From: Psychrobacillus psychrotolerans | GTDB lineage: Bacteria > Bacillota > Bacilli > Bacillales_A > Planococcaceae | Assembly: GCF_900115805.1 (NCBI RefSeq) | Contig: NZ_FOXU01000001.1 | Coordinates: forward strand, 558,001 to 622,000 | Length of the DNA: 64,000 nt | Reading direction: 5' to 3' | Shown here: positions 28,800-37,169 of the stretch, one piece after another | How the letters are laid out: each line of letters opens with the position of its first letter | Numbering within the stretch: position 1 is the first letter of the stretch | Made by a program: the position numbers and the translations under genes | Notes under the pieces: model-generated | The model's database searches: none | What the model was told of the DNA's origin: nothing | The model's input: the letters and a program-made list of their open reading frames with translations, nothing else

Positions 28800-28803
28800 T
28801 CAT
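28758..28803. repeat. Attachment-site core, copy 1 (inside tRNA-Val)
   Basis: 46 bases from the anticodon loop to just past the tRNA end. They are repeated exactly at 37021-37066 and, over 44 bases with one change, at 35426-35469. Integrases of many mobile elements use tRNA 3' halves in this way. Confidence 0.85.
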
Positions 28804-28815
28804 AAATCACTGTCG

Positions 28816-28853
28816 TAAACCTTGCTACAATAAGGTTTACGACTTTTTTATTT
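28816..28853 (+). terminator. Terminator of tRNA-Val
   Basis: GTAAACCTT / AAGGTTTAC stem with a seven-base loop and a T-run. Confidence 0.85.
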
Positions 28854-28989
28854 ATATTGATTTTATTTCCATTTTCATGATTGGTGCAAATATGGTGCAA
28901 AAATTTAAATAAATCTATCGTAAAACCTATAAATATAAACCACTATTTGTAATTTCCCCTACCACAATAACCAATTCTCTAAATTAGGA

Positions 28990-29316
28990 TTACTCTTGCC
29001 TTTCTTCCTTTATTACGTCAGATAAATAGTCGTCCTCAGTAATACCCTCGGTTTCTATTAAACTCCTCTTTGCTTTTTTCCACTCTTCATCTGTGTATTC
29101 ATAATAAGTTTTTCTTGCATCATCACAGCTTTTTCCATTAACACCTTTCCAAAACGCATAGGGATTTTCACAATAAGAAATAAATTCTTCTGCTTTCTCT
29201 TTTTTTATTATTTCCATGTCTTTAGCGCAACTCATGAGACCAAAGAATAAAAATATGATCAAAATTATTAAAAAGAAATACTTTAGTGCTTTTCGTTTTT
29301 TCCTCTTCTTTTTCAT
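28990..29316 (-). CDS. Small lipoprotein of unknown function
   Basis: 108 residues. The very basic start (KKKRKKRK) and hydrophobic stretch LIILIIFLFFGLMSC end in a plausible lipobox with Cys30. The mature part is charged, with two further cysteines (Cys49 and Cys64). No recognised domain. It lies inside the first tRNA-bounded interval, downstream of a holin relic on the same strand. It could be an element-borne surface protein. Confidence 0.6.
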   Translation of the reverse strand: MKKKRKKRKALKYFFLIILIIFLFFGLMSCAKDMEIIKKEKAEEFISYCENPYAFWKGVNGKSCDDARKTYYEYTDEEWKKAKRSLIETEGITEDDYLSDVIKEERQE

Positions 29317-29347
29317 TTTATCCCTCGATAATATTAGATTTTGTCCA

Positions 29348-29605
29348 CTAAATTGTTATCGGAAGACAATAATTATAATTAAGAACTATATACAAATTTT
29401 CTGGCATTTCATTTAAACTTATTTTACCACACAGTAGGTTCCAACTCTTTGTCAAAAATGACCTCATTACACCTGTTAGCATATCTAGAAACATTAAAAA
29501 AACGAGGACAACTATCGCCTCGTTTACAATTTGGAGCATATACATAGCAAAACCAGCTAATAACGCTCCGATTGATTTAAATCCTGTAATTTGCAAACGT
29601 GTCAC
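29348..29605 (-). pseudogene. Holin relic (phage_holin_4-like), truncated
   Basis: The first 54 codons encode ITGFKSIGALLAGFAMYMLQ and VVLVFLMFLDMLTGVMRSFL, the start of class-II holins of the Phage_holin_4 family. These proteins usually reach 120-140 residues, with a second membrane hairpin and a polar tail. Here the frame runs into unrelated sequence after SFLTKSWN. No lysin follows. The leader is shared with the holin-like gene at 5.3 kb. Confidence 0.65.
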
Positions 29606-29635
29606 CTGCTTTCTCTCCTTCCATCATCCTCAGTC

Positions 29636-29690
29636 CCCCTTTAGATATATGGATAATAAAAAGAACGTCCATGTGGACGTTCTGAATTGT
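29636..29690 (-). terminator. Hairpin and shared leader before the holin relic
   Basis: AGAACGTCC / GGACGTTCT with a four-base loop, T-run on the minus strand, then the ATTATCCATATATCTAAAGG leader also present at 5353-5372. It terminates the Abi-alpha gene. Confidence 0.75.
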
Positions 29691-29712
29691 TTAGAATTTC
29701 AATTGAAAAGTC

Positions 29713-30450
29713 TTAATCGGTGCTAGCTTTATTACTTGTAACACTATCTACAAAACTTTTACCATAGGAACTTAAAATATAATTTCCCTTATTGAGGATA
29801 ATACTTGCATTCAACCACTTCCCATTCTTTTGTTGCTCAAAAACTCTTTCTTCAAACAATTTCTTTTTTTCTAACAAAATGTGCTCTAGTTTCTCAAATT
29901 CATCAATTTGAAAGTCATAATAAACACTAGTGTCTTCCAGTATACCTAGTTTAATAAAATTTTCCATATAAACGGTTGAATTTTCCTCAAAATTTAAACT
30001 TAATAAAGTTGCAACGTTGTTAACTTTATCTGTTAAAGGAATAACTCCTCCATCTAGTTTTGCTAAGTAGGTATATTGAACATTATTTTGTTGTCTATGA
30101 TAAACTTCGTTTATTATCTTAGCTTCATCTTCACTTATGTTTTTAATTACTTCGATAAAACTTGGATGTGCATATCTCACTCCAGATAGAGTAGAAGCAT
30201 TCGTGAGTAAATTAATAAATAATTCTGCTATATCTTCATTTGTTACTGTTAAAAGTTCGTCAATTATCTTTAAACCTAAAGTAGGTGGCACAATAGCTAT
30301 TTCTTCTTCAGGTATTTTCTCCATATTTTCTTTATACTTTTCCATATGGTGCTTTAAAAATAGCCCTGCATTTTTGTTATCAGCTCTATTGCTATACTGC
30401 TCAATAGCTTTTTGCATAGCTTTAGGTGAGAACCCCGCTTTTCTACCCAT
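29713..30450 (-). CDS. Abi-alpha (DUF4393) family protein, putative abortive-infection factor
   Basis: 245 residues. The central block IAIVPPTLGLKIIDELL, then NEDIAELFINLLTNAS, and AHPSFIEVIKNISEDEA is the signature of the DUF4393/Abi-alpha family, whose members were proposed to act in abortive phage infection. The C-terminal half (about 125-245) looks like a winged-helix/coiled part ending in a hydrophobic GNYILSSYGKSFV segment. Cytoplasmic. It is a single gene inside the tRNA-Val island. The defence role is inferred from the family name and the island context, not from residues of known catalysis. Confidence 0.75.
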   Translation of the reverse strand: MGRKAGFSPKAMQKAIEQYSNRADNKNAGLFLKHHMEKYKENMEKIPEEEIAIVPPTLGLKIIDELLTVTNEDIAELFINLLTNASTLSGVRYAHPSFIEVIKNISEDEAKIINEVYHRQQNNVQYTYLAKLDGGVIPLTDKVNNVATLLSLNFEENSTVYMENFIKLGILEDTSVYYDFQIDEFEKLEHILLEKKKLFEERVFEQQKNGKWLNASIILNKGNYILSSYGKSFVDSVTSNKASTD

Positions 30451-30568
30451 ATGTTTACCCTGTTTGATTTATTGTCAAGGGTATTTATCATTTTTTATAA
30501 ATTAATAAGGAAAATAGAACATTTTCTTCTATCCTATCCCCTTATTTCCTATAGAACAAGCAATTAAG

Positions 30569-31720
30569 CTACTCAATTGTTTCTTTAAATGCTTTTCTCC
30601 CTGTATAAACTTTATTAACATCTATTGTTATGCTGCTAATAGAGTTTTCTGTCAAGGGGACTTTGCCATCCTTTTGTACTTTGTTCCAATTCTTCACATC
30701 ACTTCTGTACAAATATTCTGATAGACGATAAATATCCACGTCTTTTTCCAGTCCTTCTAAATAGGTTTCTTCGATTTCTTTCTTTATTTGTTTCTTCACA
30801 AATTGGCGAATCTCTTTCTCAGTAATTTTTCCTTCAAAGCTACTTAGTAAAGCATTCATATTTAATTTTACTTCAAATTTTACATCATTGCCTTGAACTT
30901 TAGGTTTTACTTTTATTTTTAGATTATCTATAGTAATCGAAACAAACTTATCTTCACGAGGAATTGTAATTTCCCCTTTTTTAGTTTCCTTAGTCATCCA
31001 CTGTAATCCATTAATTTTTTCGCCTGAGATAAAGCCTTTAAATTCATCTGGAGTAACGACACCTACTCCCTCGAATTTCGGTAGTTTATCTTTTTCTTTT
31101 TCATTCTCCCAATTATCGTCTATTTTCACATAGGGTATGTTTACTTCGTAACTAGGTTCATTTAAACGGATAACGAGCTTCCGAAAATCTATTGGTTCTA
31201 CAAAGGACTCTTGTTGGTATGAACTCATAGGATCTGCTAGTTTAAGTCTAGTCATGGCGCTGTTAAAAAGAGGATTTAGCAACATAATTTCACCGATAGG
31301 ATCATTCGTTGAATATACCCACGTTTGATATCTAATCTCCCTAAATCTTAAAAAGGCGTTAATAACAACATTAGCTCTTCCTTCTTTAAGCGCTTCCTCA
31401 GAAAGTACCATATATGTCATATGCCCCCAGAATAACTTCAAATCCATCGATTTATACAATTCAAAGAATGCCTCTTCTATAGTGTCTCCTTTAGCCTTGC
31501 CAACTTCCACCTGAATAGCATCCTGGTTTGGTTGCTCCTTTTTTGCAATATTGATGAAGTCGATGATTTGAGCATGTATTTCATACTTATCCTCTTTATA
31601 ATCTATCCCTATTGCATAGATGTATCGTATTCTATTTGGTTCATCCACATCCCAACAGCTGGTAAGTAGAGGTAGAACTAAGCAAAGAATGCACAATTGT
31701 TTAGTTATTCTCTTCATCAT
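30569..31720 (-). CDS. Spore germination lipoprotein, Ger(x)C family
   Basis: About 383 residues. A lipoprotein signal ends at LLTSC (Cys22), followed by the WDVDEPNR motif that opens GerC/GerKC proteins. The C subunit is anchored outside the spore inner membrane and is required for receptor function. Start ATG at 31720 behind GGAGG. It overlaps the end of the A-subunit gene by about 20 bases. The operon order here is B-A-C. Substrate specificity cannot be read. Confidence 0.92.
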   Translation of the reverse strand: MMKRITKQLCILCLVLPLLTSCWDVDEPNRIRYIYAIGIDYKEDKYEIHAQIIDFINIAKKEQPNQDAIQVEVGKAKGDTIEEAFFELYKSMDLKLFWGHMTYMVLSEEALKEGRANVVINAFLRFREIRYQTWVYSTNDPIGEIMLLNPLFNSAMTRLKLADPMSSYQQESFVEPIDFRKLVIRLNEPSYEVNIPYVKIDDNWENEKEKDKLPKFEGVGVVTPDEFKGFISGEKINGLQWMTKETKKGEITIPREDKFVSITIDNLKIKVKPKVQGNDVKFEVKLNMNALLSSFEGKITEKEIRQFVKKQIKKEIEETYLEGLEKDVDIYRLSEYLYRSDVKNWNKVQKDGKVPLTENSISSITIDVNKVYTGRKAFKETIE

Positions 31721-33167
31721 CTTCTCCTCCAATTCGAGTAGAATCCTGAGGGTTTAAAGAATGAGGACGTTCTTTATAGTTTTTGGGCGCAGGCCTTATA
31801 AGAGATCTTTTAATAGTTGACCAGCTCAAATCCGTTGCAATATTCATATAAGGAACTCCAAATATTCTGATATTTGATAAATAAAGCAGTAAAAAATATA
31901 AAGCAATAAAAAATCCAAACAATCCTAGAATAGATGTAATCAGTATGAGTATGATTCGAACTATACTTACAGCAGTGACAAGCGACTGATTCACTAAAGT
32001 GAAGGTGGCGATTGTGGATATAGCTATCACAACAATCATTGCAGGGCTAGTTAAGCCTGCTCTTATAGCTGCATCCCCTACGATTAGACCACCTACTACA
32101 CTTATGGTTCCACCAATAACGCTTGGCAAGCGTAAGCTTGCCTCCCTAAATAACTCAAACATAACAAGCATCGTCAGCATTTCAACGGCTGAGGGCAACG
32201 GTAGTCCGGAATTATTTTGAACAACGGTGGCTAGTAATTGAAAGGGTAGTTGGTCCTGATGAAAAGTAGTAAGCGCTAGCCAAAAGGCTGGCAAAGCTAA
32301 TCCTATCATTAGACCAATTATCCTCAGCAATCTTTCCGCACTACTAAAAGCGATTGGATATTCCACGTCTTCCCCTGCTTTTAAAAGTAAAAACAAATTG
32401 ACAGGAGTAATGACTACATAAGAGACACCATCTACTAGAATAACAAACCTTCCCCTTACTAAAGCTTGTACAGCAAAGTCTGGCCGACCTGTATAATCAT
32501 TTCTTGGGAAGATAGGCGATCTTTTATTTATCATTTCTAGTAGCAGTTCACCACTAAAAACGATATCAATATCCACTTCATTTAATTGACTCATAATATC
32601 CTTCAGAATATCCTTATTAGCAATATCATCCATATAAAGTACGGCAACTGTCGTTTTTGACCTTTTTCCTAATTCGAGTTTTTCCACGTTCAGGGAATTG
32701 GTAGGTAATCTTTTTCTTATTAAAGCAATATTAACCGATATATCCTCAATAAAATTATCCCTTGGCCCCTTAATAAGTACTTCCATCCTAGACTCCTCAG
32801 GATTTCTATTCGGCTTTTTAGCAATATTACTTGAGAGCGTAAGATTTTCATCCTCAAAATAAAGAATTAGAAAACCATTAAAGATTCTTGAGATTAAATC
32901 TTCTTTTGTCTCAACCTTTTGTAAATCTGGTATATAAAGCTTATTCAAAATGAACTCTTCAAGTGGTTCCTCGCTAACCTCACTACACGTTTCTTGTACC
33001 CGTGGAACAATGGTCTCATTTAGTAGTTGAAGATCGATCATAGAATCACAGGTGATAAAATGGACTTTATATTTCCCGTAGTTGTACAACTGAAATATGA
33101 CATCTTCATTCTTCTTGAATAGTTCCTTTATTGTGTGAAGATTTAGTATCCCCTCCGGTGGTTTCAC
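31701..33167 (-). CDS. Spore germination protein, GerA family (A subunit)
   Basis: 488 residues. The large N-terminal cytoplasmic domain (about 1-275) contains VAVLYMDDIANKDIL and the IDIVFSGELLLEMI segment; the FPRNDYTGRPD motif precedes four to five membrane helices, including LPLPSAVEMLTMLVMFELFR. These are hallmarks of nutrient germinant-receptor A subunits. The GTG start at 33167 has AAAGGAGG and overlaps gerB by 62 bases. It is part of one receptor with the B and C subunits beside it. Confidence 0.95.
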   Translation of the reverse strand: MKPPEGILNLHTIKELFKKNEDVIFQLYNYGKYKVHFITCDSMIDLQLLNETIVPRVQETCSEVSEEPLEEFILNKLYIPDLQKVETKEDLISRIFNGFLILYFEDENLTLSSNIAKKPNRNPEESRMEVLIKGPRDNFIEDISVNIALIRKRLPTNSLNVEKLELGKRSKTTVAVLYMDDIANKDILKDIMSQLNEVDIDIVFSGELLLEMINKRSPIFPRNDYTGRPDFAVQALVRGRFVILVDGVSYVVITPVNLFLLLKAGEDVEYPIAFSSAERLLRIIGLMIGLALPAFWLALTTFHQDQLPFQLLATVVQNNSGLPLPSAVEMLTMLVMFELFREASLRLPSVIGGTISVVGGLIVGDAAIRAGLTSPAMIVVIAISTIATFTLVNQSLVTAVSIVRIILILITSILGLFGFFIALYFLLLYLSNIRIFGVPYMNIATDLSWSTIKRSLIRPAPKNYKERPHSLNPQDSTRIGGEDDEENN

Positions 33168-34284
33168 TTTGTTTACCTCCTTTCCTACGTTTTTTCTCTT
33201 TTTTAGTTGTTTTTTTATGAAAGAAAGCTATCAAGAACAGGAAGATTGATACGAGTAAAAAGAATACGAAAGTAGCTATAAGAAAGTAATTACCTTTGAT
33301 GAAAAGAAATAAATTGTCATTTATTACAGTTAAAATCATACAAAGGATAAAGAACGCAGGGGCTAATATGAACCATACAGACTTCTTTTTATTCATTTTA
33401 AGAAGGTCAACTGTGATGAATAAGAGAAGTCCAACACGTATAAAGGCACCAGTTAACCATTGGTAGATGGAAAAAAAGTCTAGATGTTCAATGAACTGCC
33501 CAATGGTAACTAAACCCCATTCCTCATATGCCGGATAATTTTGTTCGGCTGCCTCGTGTGGTCCAAACTCTGTAATAGCCCCCAATAATGGACCTAAGGT
33601 TAGCCCCATTAACAAGAACAGAATGATCGCAAAATGGAACCATCTCATCTTGTCCTTAATATGTTGTTGTAAAAAGAGAAGTAGTATTAGCTCGATATAA
33701 CCTGCAGCAGGAAAAACACTGGCTTTTAGCACTGGCTCCCAGCCATGCTCCAAAAAAGGTCGTAGTAATGAATAATCCTTCACTTGAATATTCACAAAGG
33801 CTACAAAAAAACCTAAAACTAAAACACCAAACAAGACCATGACATTTACAATGGCAATAGTTTGAATACTGCTAGTTGCTAATAGGATGCACAAAACGAT
33901 ATAAATTATTAATAAGACGATAATGGAGGTGGTAGGCAAGAAGGTTGTTTTCACCCATTGCATCGCTTCACGCATTGTAAAGGCCGCCGATACGAACAGA
34001 TAGATCCCTACTACGTAACGAAAAATTGTACTAGTTTTGGGACCTGTTGCCTCCTGAAGCCACTCCAACAATGGCCTCTGTTTAGCTTGCTTATAAATAT
34101 AAACAAGTATAAAAATCCATAAGCCCATGATTACTGCAGCCAATATGACAGAAATCCACCCATCTCTACCTCCTACCTCTAGAATAGGAGGTAGAATAGT
34201 GACATGATTTTTTAATCCAATCATAGTCATGGATAAAGCAACAACGTGTAAAATACTTATTGGACCGACTTTTTTCAAATTCAT
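33106..34284 (-). CDS. Spore germination permease-like protein, GerB family (B subunit)
   Basis: 392-residue amino-acid-permease-type membrane protein of the GerAB/GerKB (Spore_permease) family with ten predicted helices. The B subunit binds the germinant in characterised receptors. It is the first gene of the operon, with an AGAAGG site very close to the ATG. The basic C-terminal tail (KKTTKKEKKRRKGGK) is encoded within the overlap with the A gene. A forespore sigma-G promoter would be expected upstream; I could not assign one. Confidence 0.92.
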   Translation of the reverse strand: MNLKKVGPISILHVVALSMTMIGLKNHVTILPPILEVGGRDGWISVILAAVIMGLWIFILVYIYKQAKQRPLLEWLQEATGPKTSTIFRYVVGIYLFVSAAFTMREAMQWVKTTFLPTTSIIVLLIIYIVLCILLATSSIQTIAIVNVMVLFGVLVLGFFVAFVNIQVKDYSLLRPFLEHGWEPVLKASVFPAAGYIELILLLFLQQHIKDKMRWFHFAIILFLLMGLTLGPLLGAITEFGPHEAAEQNYPAYEEWGLVTIGQFIEHLDFFSIYQWLTGAFIRVGLLLFITVDLLKMNKKKSVWFILAPAFFILCMILTVINDNLFLFIKGNYFLIATFVFFLLVSIFLFLIAFFHKKTTKKEKKRRKGGKQSETTGGDTKSSHNKGTIQEE

Positions 34285-34532
34285 ACCTTCTAACGTTTTA
34301 TAATACTTTCTAGTTTTGACAACTTTTAAAGTGTTTATAAGGTAAAATAGATATAAATTGAGAACTATTCATAAATAAACTAAGTGGAGTTAAATAGGAT
34401 GTGTTTTTTCGAAAACGATAACATCCTGGTACAACTTATTACTGGAGAGATTTATCTTTACGCAGAGAAAACCTTCTAGCTAAGGATTCCTCTAAAACAA
34501 AAAAGGGTTAAGATAAAATTCACCGAAAATAA

Positions 34533-34580
34533 AAAGCCTCGCAAACTTTACGACCTAGTAAAGTTTGCGAGGCTTTAATT
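34533..34580. terminator. Very strong 19-bp hairpin terminator
   Basis: AAAGCCTCGCAAACTTTAC pairs perfectly with its complement at 34558-34576 across a six-base loop. It is flanked by A- and T-rich tracts. Confidence 0.8.
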
Positions 34581-34686
34581 ACAATTATTTATAGTTTTTT
34601 ATTACAGCGGATGCTTACCAGGATAAGGATATCTCCCAAACAACTACAATGGAGTATTTCTTACAAGAAATAAGCTACCTAAAAAA

Positions 34687-34724
34687 ACGTGAAATCAAGT
34701 TGACCGATTTCACGTTTTTTTAAT
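34687..34724 (+). terminator. Terminator
   Basis: ACGTGAAATC / GATTTCACGT stem, nine-base loop, seven T residues. Confidence 0.85.
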
Positions 34725-34779
34725 TGATAGACTAGCTATGTCCCAGTCTCTATTCTTATTCAACTACTGAATAGTTTCC

Positions 34780-35165
34780 GTGCTCCATGGAAATTACATA
34801 TTGGAATTTGAAATTAAAATAATTGGTGAACATCTGAGAGCCATAAAGCCTGAAGATGGAACCGCACTTTTAGATATTTCCTTAAGAAACCTAAGTACCA
34901 ATCCTGTAACCATTGTTTCCGGAATATTGATTGTAAAAGACTACCAAAATAAAGTGAGATCTAAGCATGTCGTTTACGGTTTCGAATCTGAGATGGGAGC
35001 AGTTTTAGTATAGAAATTCAGCCTAAAAGAGAATTAATAGGGGAATTGCATGTTGGCTTTGGATCTACTGATTGTTTAAAAATTGTCCTTGATAAATATG
35101 GTTACACTGATGAACGATTTATCTTTGATTTGTATTTGCTAAAGATGAATTTCTATGGAAGGTAG
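34780..35165 (+). pseudogene. Frameshifted hypothetical gene
   Basis: A GTG-initiated frame (34780-35013, MLHGNYILEFEIKIIGEH) ends prematurely. A second frame that opens at about 35007 continues as SIEIQPKRELIGELHVGFGS, then TDERFIFDLYLLKMNFYGR up to 35165. The two read as one protein of about 128 residues broken by a shift near 35007. The beta-rich pattern (LLDISLRNLSTNP, ILIVKDYQNK) suggests an Ig-like or adhesin-like fold. Family not recognised. It lies at the right end of the first tRNA-bounded interval. Confidence 0.55.
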
Positions 35166-35425
35166 CTCAAAAAATGAAAAACGAATGATATGAAGATGTT
35201 TTATAATGAGGGGAAACTAAGAAACAACTGTTACACACTGTTTTCATAAAAGTAGTAATACAGACCACCTGTCTACTCTTTTGTCCGCAATTTGTCCTCA
35301 TAATTAATTTTCTGTACCGATCTTACTTTACTGAAATGATTTTCACTGTCTCGAAAACCTTATTAAACCAGACTTATTTAATCTAATCGAACTCAGTTTA
35401 TCTAGATTATATAAGCGAGATAAAT

Positions 35426-35469
35426 TCGACAAGGTGGGGGTCGCTGGTTAGAGACCAGTCGGGACCATC
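35426..35469 (+). repeat. Attachment-site core, copy 2 (tRNA-Val 3' half)
   Basis: 44 bases matching tRNA-Val 28758-28801 with one change (GGTTAGAG for GGTTCGAG in the T-loop). The 5' half of the tRNA is absent. Like copy 3 it is preceded by AAAT. Confidence 0.85.
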
Positions 35470-35476
35470 TATTCAA

Positions 35477-35511
35477 AAGCCTTTAACCTCAACGGTTTCA
35501 GGCTTTTTTCA
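35477..35511 (+). terminator. Terminator behind attachment copy 2
   Basis: AAGCCTTTAACC / GGTTTCAGGCTT stem with mismatches and a T-run. Confidence 0.7.
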
Positions 35512-35639
35512 ATTTCATTTATAGCCTTTAAAATAAGTAAAAATTAGTGTTACGTGACCGATGTGTGACGAATTTAAAAACGTTTTTTTTGAAATTATAA
35601 CAACACACAATTTCCTATTATATTATCTAGGTCTAAAAA

Positions 35640-35745
35640 GAAAAAACCATACCTAAGTAGGATGAGCAACCTACGCCAAGGTGAGGACAGATCTCTCCAA
35701 CCTGCATTACACCCTTTAACTCTTCTACTAATTGAATCACTACTT
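35640..35745 (-). pseudogene. IS3 OrfB N-terminal scrap
   Basis: In the minus-one frame relative to orfA, beginning at the orfA stop, the DNA encodes KVVIQLVEELKG, VMQVGEICPHLGV and then stops matching. This is how IS3-family OrfB proteins begin, and the CCAAAAGTAG at the overlap resembles their frameshift site. The remaining 250 codons are missing. Confidence 0.6.
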
Positions 35746-36057
35746 TTGGCGCCACTTCCTTTCCAATTCCTCGTACTTTTTTAAGACTTCAATCTGCTGT
35801 TTCAAATACCGATTCTCGGCCTGTAGTTTGGCTGTTTCACTTTCATATTCCGGTCCTTTGCCGAAGGTATATTGTTTGCCAACTCGTTGGTAAACACGGT
35901 GGATTTCTCCATTTCGATACCATCTCATCCATGTTTTCAACTGCGTATAGTTTCGAATATTTAATTCTTCCATTACTTCTTTTACAGGTACCTTAGCCAA
36001 TCGCATTTCAATAGCCTTCATTTTTACTTCTACTGGATAACTGACTCTTGTACCCAT
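35740..36057 (-). CDS. IS3-family transposase OrfA (helix-turn-helix)
   Basis: 105 residues: an N-terminal helix-turn-helix (about 8-55, SYPVEVKMKAIEMRL then KTWMRWYRNG) and a C-terminal leucine zipper (about 70-100, LQAENRYLKQQIEVLKKYEEL). This is a typical IS3/IS150 OrfA that binds the element ends. OrfB is truncated right after it, so the insertion sequence is dead. The C-terminal part of a related OrfB is found 31 kb away at 4.46-4.87 kb. Confidence 0.85.
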   Translation of the reverse strand: MGTRVSYPVEVKMKAIEMRLAKVPVKEVMEELNIRNYTQLKTWMRWYRNGEIHRVYQRVGKQYTFGKGPEYESETAKLQAENRYLKQQIEVLKKYEELERKWRQK

Positions 36058-36275
36058 AGAAAAAACATCTCCGCATTGAATTTAGGTTTTGTATACCCGT
36101 TTTTCAACGAAAGGTGTTTTTATTTGTCTCGTTTGTTTAGGTCACTGCAAGTTTTTAATTAATAGTCTTCTTTTACTGTTACACCATTTTTTTTAATCGA
36201 GGGACGGCTACTGCTTTTTTCTACCGACTATGCATTCGAATAGATATCATCTGAAATTTTTTTAAAAAATTTTCA

Positions 36276-36337
36276 TTGACAATATAAGTGAAGTGTTTTA
36301 CCTTTGTGTTAACCAAAATAAAAAACAGGTTAACACA
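36276..36337 (+). promoter_or_regulatory. bioY promoter and BirA operator
   Basis: Promoter -35 TTGACA (36276-36281) and -10 TACCTT (36299-36304) with 17 bases between. Directly behind lies TGTGTTAACC (36305-36314), 13 bases, then GGTTAACACA (36328-36337), a perfect inverted repeat matching the Gram-positive BirA box. Biotinylated BirA should block transcription here when biotin is sufficient. Confidence 0.9.
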
Positions 36338-36356
36338 TTAAAGGGGGCAGTTTATT

Positions 36357-36908
36357 TTGAAAAAGGGTGGTACTTATCAATATGTATTAGCAGCAATTGG
36401 CGCAGCAATTATTTCTATACTCGCGCAGGTGACGATTCCTCTTCCACTAGTACCAATTACTGGGCAAACTTTAGCAATCGGTTTAGTCGTTACCATTTTA
36501 GGAATGAGATTAGGTGTATTATCGGTAATAGTGTATATATTAATTGGCGCAGTAGGGATGCCAGTATTCAGTGGGTTTTCAGGAGGATTAGGGATTGTAG
36601 TTGGGCCAACAGGTGGCTATATTATTGGATTCTTGCCATCAGCGATACTTATGGGACTTTACTTGAGAAAATTTAGTGTCACAATTTCACATGCAATTGT
36701 GGCAAATTTAATTGGTATGGTTGTCACACTGTTATTCGGGACAGTTTGGTTAAAAATCATTGCTGACTTGACGTGGACAGCAGCATTTATGGGTGGCGTG
36801 GCACCGTTTATTTTAGTAGGTGTAATAAAAGCAGTACTAGCTGCATGGTTTGGTGTTGTAGTACGCCGCCGCCTAAAAACAGCTCATTTAGTCGAGGCAA
36901 CCGTTTAA
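36357..36908 (+). CDS. bioY: Biotin transporter substrate-binding subunit BioY
   Basis: 183-residue S component of the biotin ECF transporter, with six membrane helices. Family patterns include TIPLPLVPITGQTLAIGLV, SGGLGIVVGPTGGYIIGF and the C-terminal VKAVLA-like helix (IKAVLAAWFG). TTG start at 36357 following AAAGGGGG. It is the only biotin gene here and lies under a BirA operator between two tRNA-derived repeats. It probably works with shared EcfA/EcfT modules encoded elsewhere. Its position suggests it was carried by the element. Confidence 0.93.
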   Translation: MKKGGTYQYVLAAIGAAIISILAQVTIPLPLVPITGQTLAIGLVVTILGMRLGVLSVIVYILIGAVGMPVFSGFSGGLGIVVGPTGGYIIGFLPSAILMGLYLRKFSVTISHAIVANLIGMVVTLLFGTVWLKIIADLTWTAAFMGGVAPFILVGVIKAVLAAWFGVVVRRRLKTAHLVEATV

Positions 36909-36966
36909 TTAATTTGAGTTTCAGTGGAAACTTCATGGTTGTTGGAAATATTTGTGCGGAACGAGG

Positions 36967-37004
36967 GGTTGAATATAAAGAAGAAGCGGTCACCGTTGAC
37001 AAAC
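36967..37004 (+). repeat. 38-bp scrap of the LXG toxin gene
   Basis: Bases 36967-37004 match, with one difference, the complement of 47084-47121, the part of the LXG gene encoding VEYKEEAVTVDK. The scrap sits 16 bases before attachment copy 3 and 9 kb from the intact copy, in opposite orientation on the map. Confidence 0.75.
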
Positions 37005-37020
37005 TTCAGGGGTTACAAAT

Positions 37021-37066
37021 TCGACAAGGTGGGGGTCGCTGGTTCGAGACCAGTCGGGACCATCAT
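37021..37066 (+). repeat. Attachment-site core, copy 3 (tRNA-Val 3' half)
   Basis: Exact 46-base match to tRNA-Val 28758-28803. It marks the right end of the second tRNA-bounded interval; an integrase relic begins 100 bases further on. Confidence 0.88.
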
Positions 37067-37084
37067 TTTCTATAGCCTGTAAAC

Positions 37085-37116
37085 GTTGATATAACAACGT
37101 TTAAGGGCTTTTTTCT
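37085..37116 (+). terminator. Terminator behind attachment copy 3
   Basis: AAACGTTG / CAACGTTT stem, then AAGGGC and a T-run. Confidence 0.75.
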
Positions 37117-37169
37117 TTCGGAACACTTCCTATACTAAACCTCGGATTTTACAAATGCTCACGGATTGC

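Larger units (their letters stand above)
34285..34779. other. Intergenic region with two strong terminators
   Basis: A 26-codon plus-strand frame (34399-34479) with a weak site is probably a gene scrap. The rest holds the hairpins at 34533-34576 and 34687-34722. No other gene seen. Confidence 0.5.
35166..35639. other. Intergenic region around attachment copy 2
   Basis: No gene. It contains the tRNA-Val 3' repeat and its terminator. The DNA between about 35220 and 35420 shows no structure I can support. Confidence 0.5.

Noticed and set aside
28618..28818. Open frames across the tRNA-Val gene on both strands
   Set aside because: They have no ribosome-binding site and consist mainly of tRNA sequence; the same tRNA-derived peptide appears at the 37.0-kb repeat.
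36773..37075. 100-codon frame overlapping bioY and the attachment repeat
   Set aside because: Out-of-frame shadow of bioY followed by the LXG scrap and tRNA repeat; only the LXG match is informative.
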